Of a stretch of 9,042 bases of DNA, positions 7,591-9,042 are shown one piece after another. Every line of letters begins with the position of its first letter. Position 1 is the stretch's first letter. Source of the DNA: Thermotoga sp. 4484_232 (GTDB lineage Bacteria > Thermotogota > Thermotogae > Thermotogales > Thermotogaceae); assembly GCA_002084985.1 (NCBI GenBank), contig MZGO01000049.1, forward strand, positions 1-9,042, read 5' to 3'. A model generated the notes under the pieces. The model did not search any database. It was given only the letters and a program-made list of their open reading frames with translations, and had not been told where the DNA came from. The position numbers were made by a program, and so were the translations under genes.

Positions 7591-7606
7591 GGTGGGTTTG
7601 GCCACC
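7591..7606. repeat. Small inverted repeat downstream of the TnpB relic
   Basis: GGTGG and CCACC pair around the six-base loop GTTTGG. There is no T-run on either strand, so it is not an ordinary terminator. IS200/IS605 elements carry subterminal hairpins, and the place just past a tnpB relic would fit a right-end remnant, but a chance hairpin is possible. Confidence 0.35.
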
Positions 7607-7635
7607 CAAGGCGAATATATAATACCGATGAGATT

Positions 7636-8692
7636 CTACAACGAGCGTCTTAAAACCTCTTCGAGAACCGGGTCGACGATTTTATACTTCCCCTCTCTTT
7701 TCTCTATGAACGTCATTTTCGTGAGAGATTGAAGAAGCTCGTAAAGTCTAGAATCGCTTATTCTATCACCTGAAGAAAAGAAATAATTTTTCAGGCCAGT
7801 CCATGTGTTTATCCCAAGCGATACGAGTTTTAAAATCTTTAAATACCTTCTACTCCTTCTTTCCAGCTCATCGATTTCTCTTTTCATCAAAGCCTCCATG
7901 GTTCTGTAGACTTCTTCGAGAGCAAGGAAAGTATCCCTCACATCGATGTACTTCATACCAAAGAGAACCAAATAACCCGGTACACCGTCGATCTTATCAA
8001 TCACTTTTTCCACATCGAAATCTGGTTTTACGCCTTGCTCTTGAAAACCTCGTTTCAGAAACCCTTCCATACATTGGAGAACTGTAATCACCCAATTTAA
8101 GGAAATCGTGAAGAACCCCCACCTCCGATCCAGTTATTATCACACGGATACTGGGGAGATTATCGTAAACATAAGCAAGAAACGCTAAAATATCGTTTCC
8201 GCCTCTGGATCCGAAAAAGCGAAGGTACTGTGCTTCGTCAAAATGAACAACGAAGAATGTATTACCCTTCTCAGCGATAGCAGAGATTTTTTCGAAGATG
8301 GAAGCCAGATCCATTTTCCCAGAATCCATTTCCACGGTTATGCTTGAAATATTTATCTTGAATTTCTTCAAAAGTGCTTTGATCTTTTCCTTCCATGGTA
8401 CTCTCATCAACTCTCTTTCAATGTGCGAAATCAGATCAGAAGATGTTATATTGCCACCAGATTCCATATACAGTCTCCTACAATCTATGGATATGCTAGG
8501 GTAATCGCTTTCATTTAAGAACACCTTGACAAGGGAGGATTTCCCTACCCTTCTTAAACCCGTTATAACAACATTACTTCCGAGGGCGGAAGCTATGTGG
8601 TGATAAATGTAAAATAAATCATACCAATGAGGGTTTTGTCTGATAGGAATAATGGTATAGAGAATCTGCTGAGAATTAATTTGATTTCTCTT
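7636..8692 (-). pseudogene. Archaeal-type AAA+ ATPase, degenerate
   Basis: The minus strand carries the remains of a P-loop ATPase of the archaeal-type family (PF01637-like), which is common in hyperthermophiles and whose role is poorly known. The visible parts are Walker A G-L-R-R-V-G-K-S-S (8534-8560), Walker B F-F-V-V-H-F-D-E-A-Q, a sensor-like strand V-I-I-T-G-S-E-V-G, the lid region F-L-K-R-G-F-Q-E, D-G-V-P-G-Y-L, and a winged-helix-like C-terminus ending I-V-D-P-V-L-E-E-V. It is broken in two places. First, there is no ATG, GTG or TTG ahead of Walker A; the frame runs back without a normal N-terminus to a TAG at 8693-8695. Second, near 8060-8075 the protein jumps frame from S-S-P-M-Y-G-R to G-F-L-K-R-G-F-Q, with roughly 15-20 expected residues missing, which indicates a deletion. 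The first GTG in frame (8522-8524) lies after Walker A, so no working ATPase can be made. Confidence 0.8.
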
Positions 8693-8776
8693 CTATAGAT
8701 AAAAGTAGACACTCCTAATCCTTCGACAGGCTTCGATAATGTCATACAGGAACTCCCTATCTCCCCTTTTAGACAT
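8693..8776 (-). pseudogene. N-terminal fragment of a HepT-like (HEPN, DUF86) toxin
   Basis: Starting at ATG 8774-8776 the frame codes for 27 residues, M-S-K-R-G-D-R-E-F-L-Y-D-I-I-E-A-C-R-R-I followed by R-S-V-Y-F-Y-L, then TAG. This is the typical first helix of HepT/DUF86 RNases, whose full length is about 110-140 residues. The catalytic RxxxxxH motif lies near the C-terminus and is absent here. The start overlaps the end of the nucleotidyltransferase fragment by eight bases, the usual coupled arrangement of MntA-HepT pairs. The sequence after the TAG belongs to a different gene, so the toxin was cut by a deletion. The call is by pattern and context; the truncation is clear. Confidence 0.65.
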
Positions 8777-8948
8777 AGATGATACTCCTTTCGATGTCTT
8801 CCTTTATGTATGGAATCCGAATGGTTTTCAACCCATCCTTGGTGACGATATCCACTTTTCTACCAGTGAGACCCTCGAGAAACTCTATGAGCTCGAAAAA
8901 CTTATCAAATGTGAGTCTTTCAAGATCGAACTCCACGTAGAAATCTAT
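8769..8948 (-). pseudogene. C-terminal fragment of an MNT-family nucleotidyltransferase (MntA-like antitoxin)
   Basis: The frame reads I-D-F-Y-V-E-F-D-L-E-R-L-T-F, then L-T-G-R-K-V-D-I-V-T-K-D-G-L-K and ends I-E-R-S-I-I-Y-V. This is the second half of a minimal nucleotidyltransferase: the strand with the last metal-binding Asp (I-D-F-Y-V-E-F), the helix, then the R-K-V-D-I-V-T strand. In MntA-HepT systems this protein neutralises the HEPN toxin by AMPylating it. The G-S-x-A-R-G loop and the first Asp are missing, because just upstream the sequence passes into an unrelated ATPase remnant. It is therefore inactive. The stop overlaps the HepT-like start by eight bases, confirming the original pairing. 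About 59 codons remain of an expected 95-110. Confidence 0.7.
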
Positions 8949-9042
8949 ATGAAGCTGTATCCAAGATACTCAAAATACTTTTGAACAGTATCAACGCTTT
9001 CGATGGTGCCGGAGAAAAGATCGGCCAGTGAATTCCATGAAA
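8945..9042 (-). pseudogene. C-terminal fragment of a DUF4143-type AAA ATPase
   Basis: In a different minus-strand frame, the right edge reads S-W-N-S-L-A-D-L-F-S-G-T-I-E-S-V-D-T-V-Q and then K-Y-F-E-Y-L-G-Y-S-F-I before TAG at 8945-8947. The pattern S-W-N-S-L-A ... V-x-K-Y-x-E-Y-L ... F matches the winged-helix stretch of DUF4143, found after the AAA_14 ATPase domain in prokaryotic P-loop proteins. In intact members the protein continues for another 80-150 residues, so it is cut here at the point where the nucleotidyltransferase remnant begins. Whether the part beyond the window is intact cannot be seen. The assignment is moderate because only 32 residues are visible. Confidence 0.45.

Noticed and set aside
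7618..7623. TATAAT on the plus strand before the ATPase pseudogene end
   Set aside because: There is no -35 box at a usual spacing and no plus-strand gene downstream; it is part of an AT-rich run.
7628..7651. Plus-strand ATG followed by R-F-Y-N-E-R-L, similar to the N-terminus of some prokaryotic ATPases
   Set aside because: Only about seven residues match, there is no ribosome binding site, and a longer frame is not seen; chance is likely.
8739..8984. An 81-codon plus-strand open frame
   Set aside because: It is the antisense image of the nucleotidyltransferase/HepT-like fragments, which are recognisable on the minus strand.

Overview
The window looks like chromosomal DNA from a member of the Thermotogales (Thermotoga or a close relative). 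The main reason is the gene order: a short methylenetetrahydrofolate reductase next to a stand-alone methionine-synthase activation domain, then a small secreted or anchored protein, then pyruvate phosphate dikinase, class II aldolase and acetate kinase. From memory this matches the order TM0269 to TM0274 of Thermotoga maritima. The strong AGGAGG-type ribosome binding sites and Lys/Glu-rich proteins fit a thermophile. The species cannot be fixed from the sequence alone.

Left part (1-1219, minus strand): two overlapping methionine/one-carbon genes read leftwards, MTHFR followed by a vitamin-B12-dependent methionine synthase activation domain that runs off the left edge. Neither has an ATG, GTG or TTG at the start that protein content and ribosome binding site would favour: MTHFR points to CTG, and the activation-domain gene has only ATA or ATT. 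A compact divergent promoter region (about 1220-1296) separates this unit from the rightward genes.

Middle (1297-7422, plus strand): an N-terminally anchored protein of unknown function is broken by a single-base frameshift near 2065-2080. It is followed by ppdK, fba (class II) and ackA. ppdK makes PEP from pyruvate, ATP and Pi or runs in reverse; aldolase joins or splits the triose/hexose steps; acetate kinase makes ATP from acetyl phosphate at the end of sugar fermentation. The three genes form one central-carbon and energy cluster. A small hairpin follows ppdK and a strong rho-independent terminator follows ackA.

Right part (7423-9042): a graveyard. It holds a short relic of an IS200/IS605-type TnpB protein, an archaeal-type AAA ATPase pseudogene (no start, internal deletion with frame change), the first 27 codons of a HepT-like (HEPN/DUF86) toxin, the C-terminal part of an MNT-family nucleotidyltransferase antitoxin, and the end of a second, DUF4143-type ATPase. 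These lie head to tail on the minus strand, joined at truncation points. None is likely to work. No intact novel system is visible; the most unusual points are the non-canonical starts in the one-carbon operon and the mosaic of decayed defence/mobility genes.
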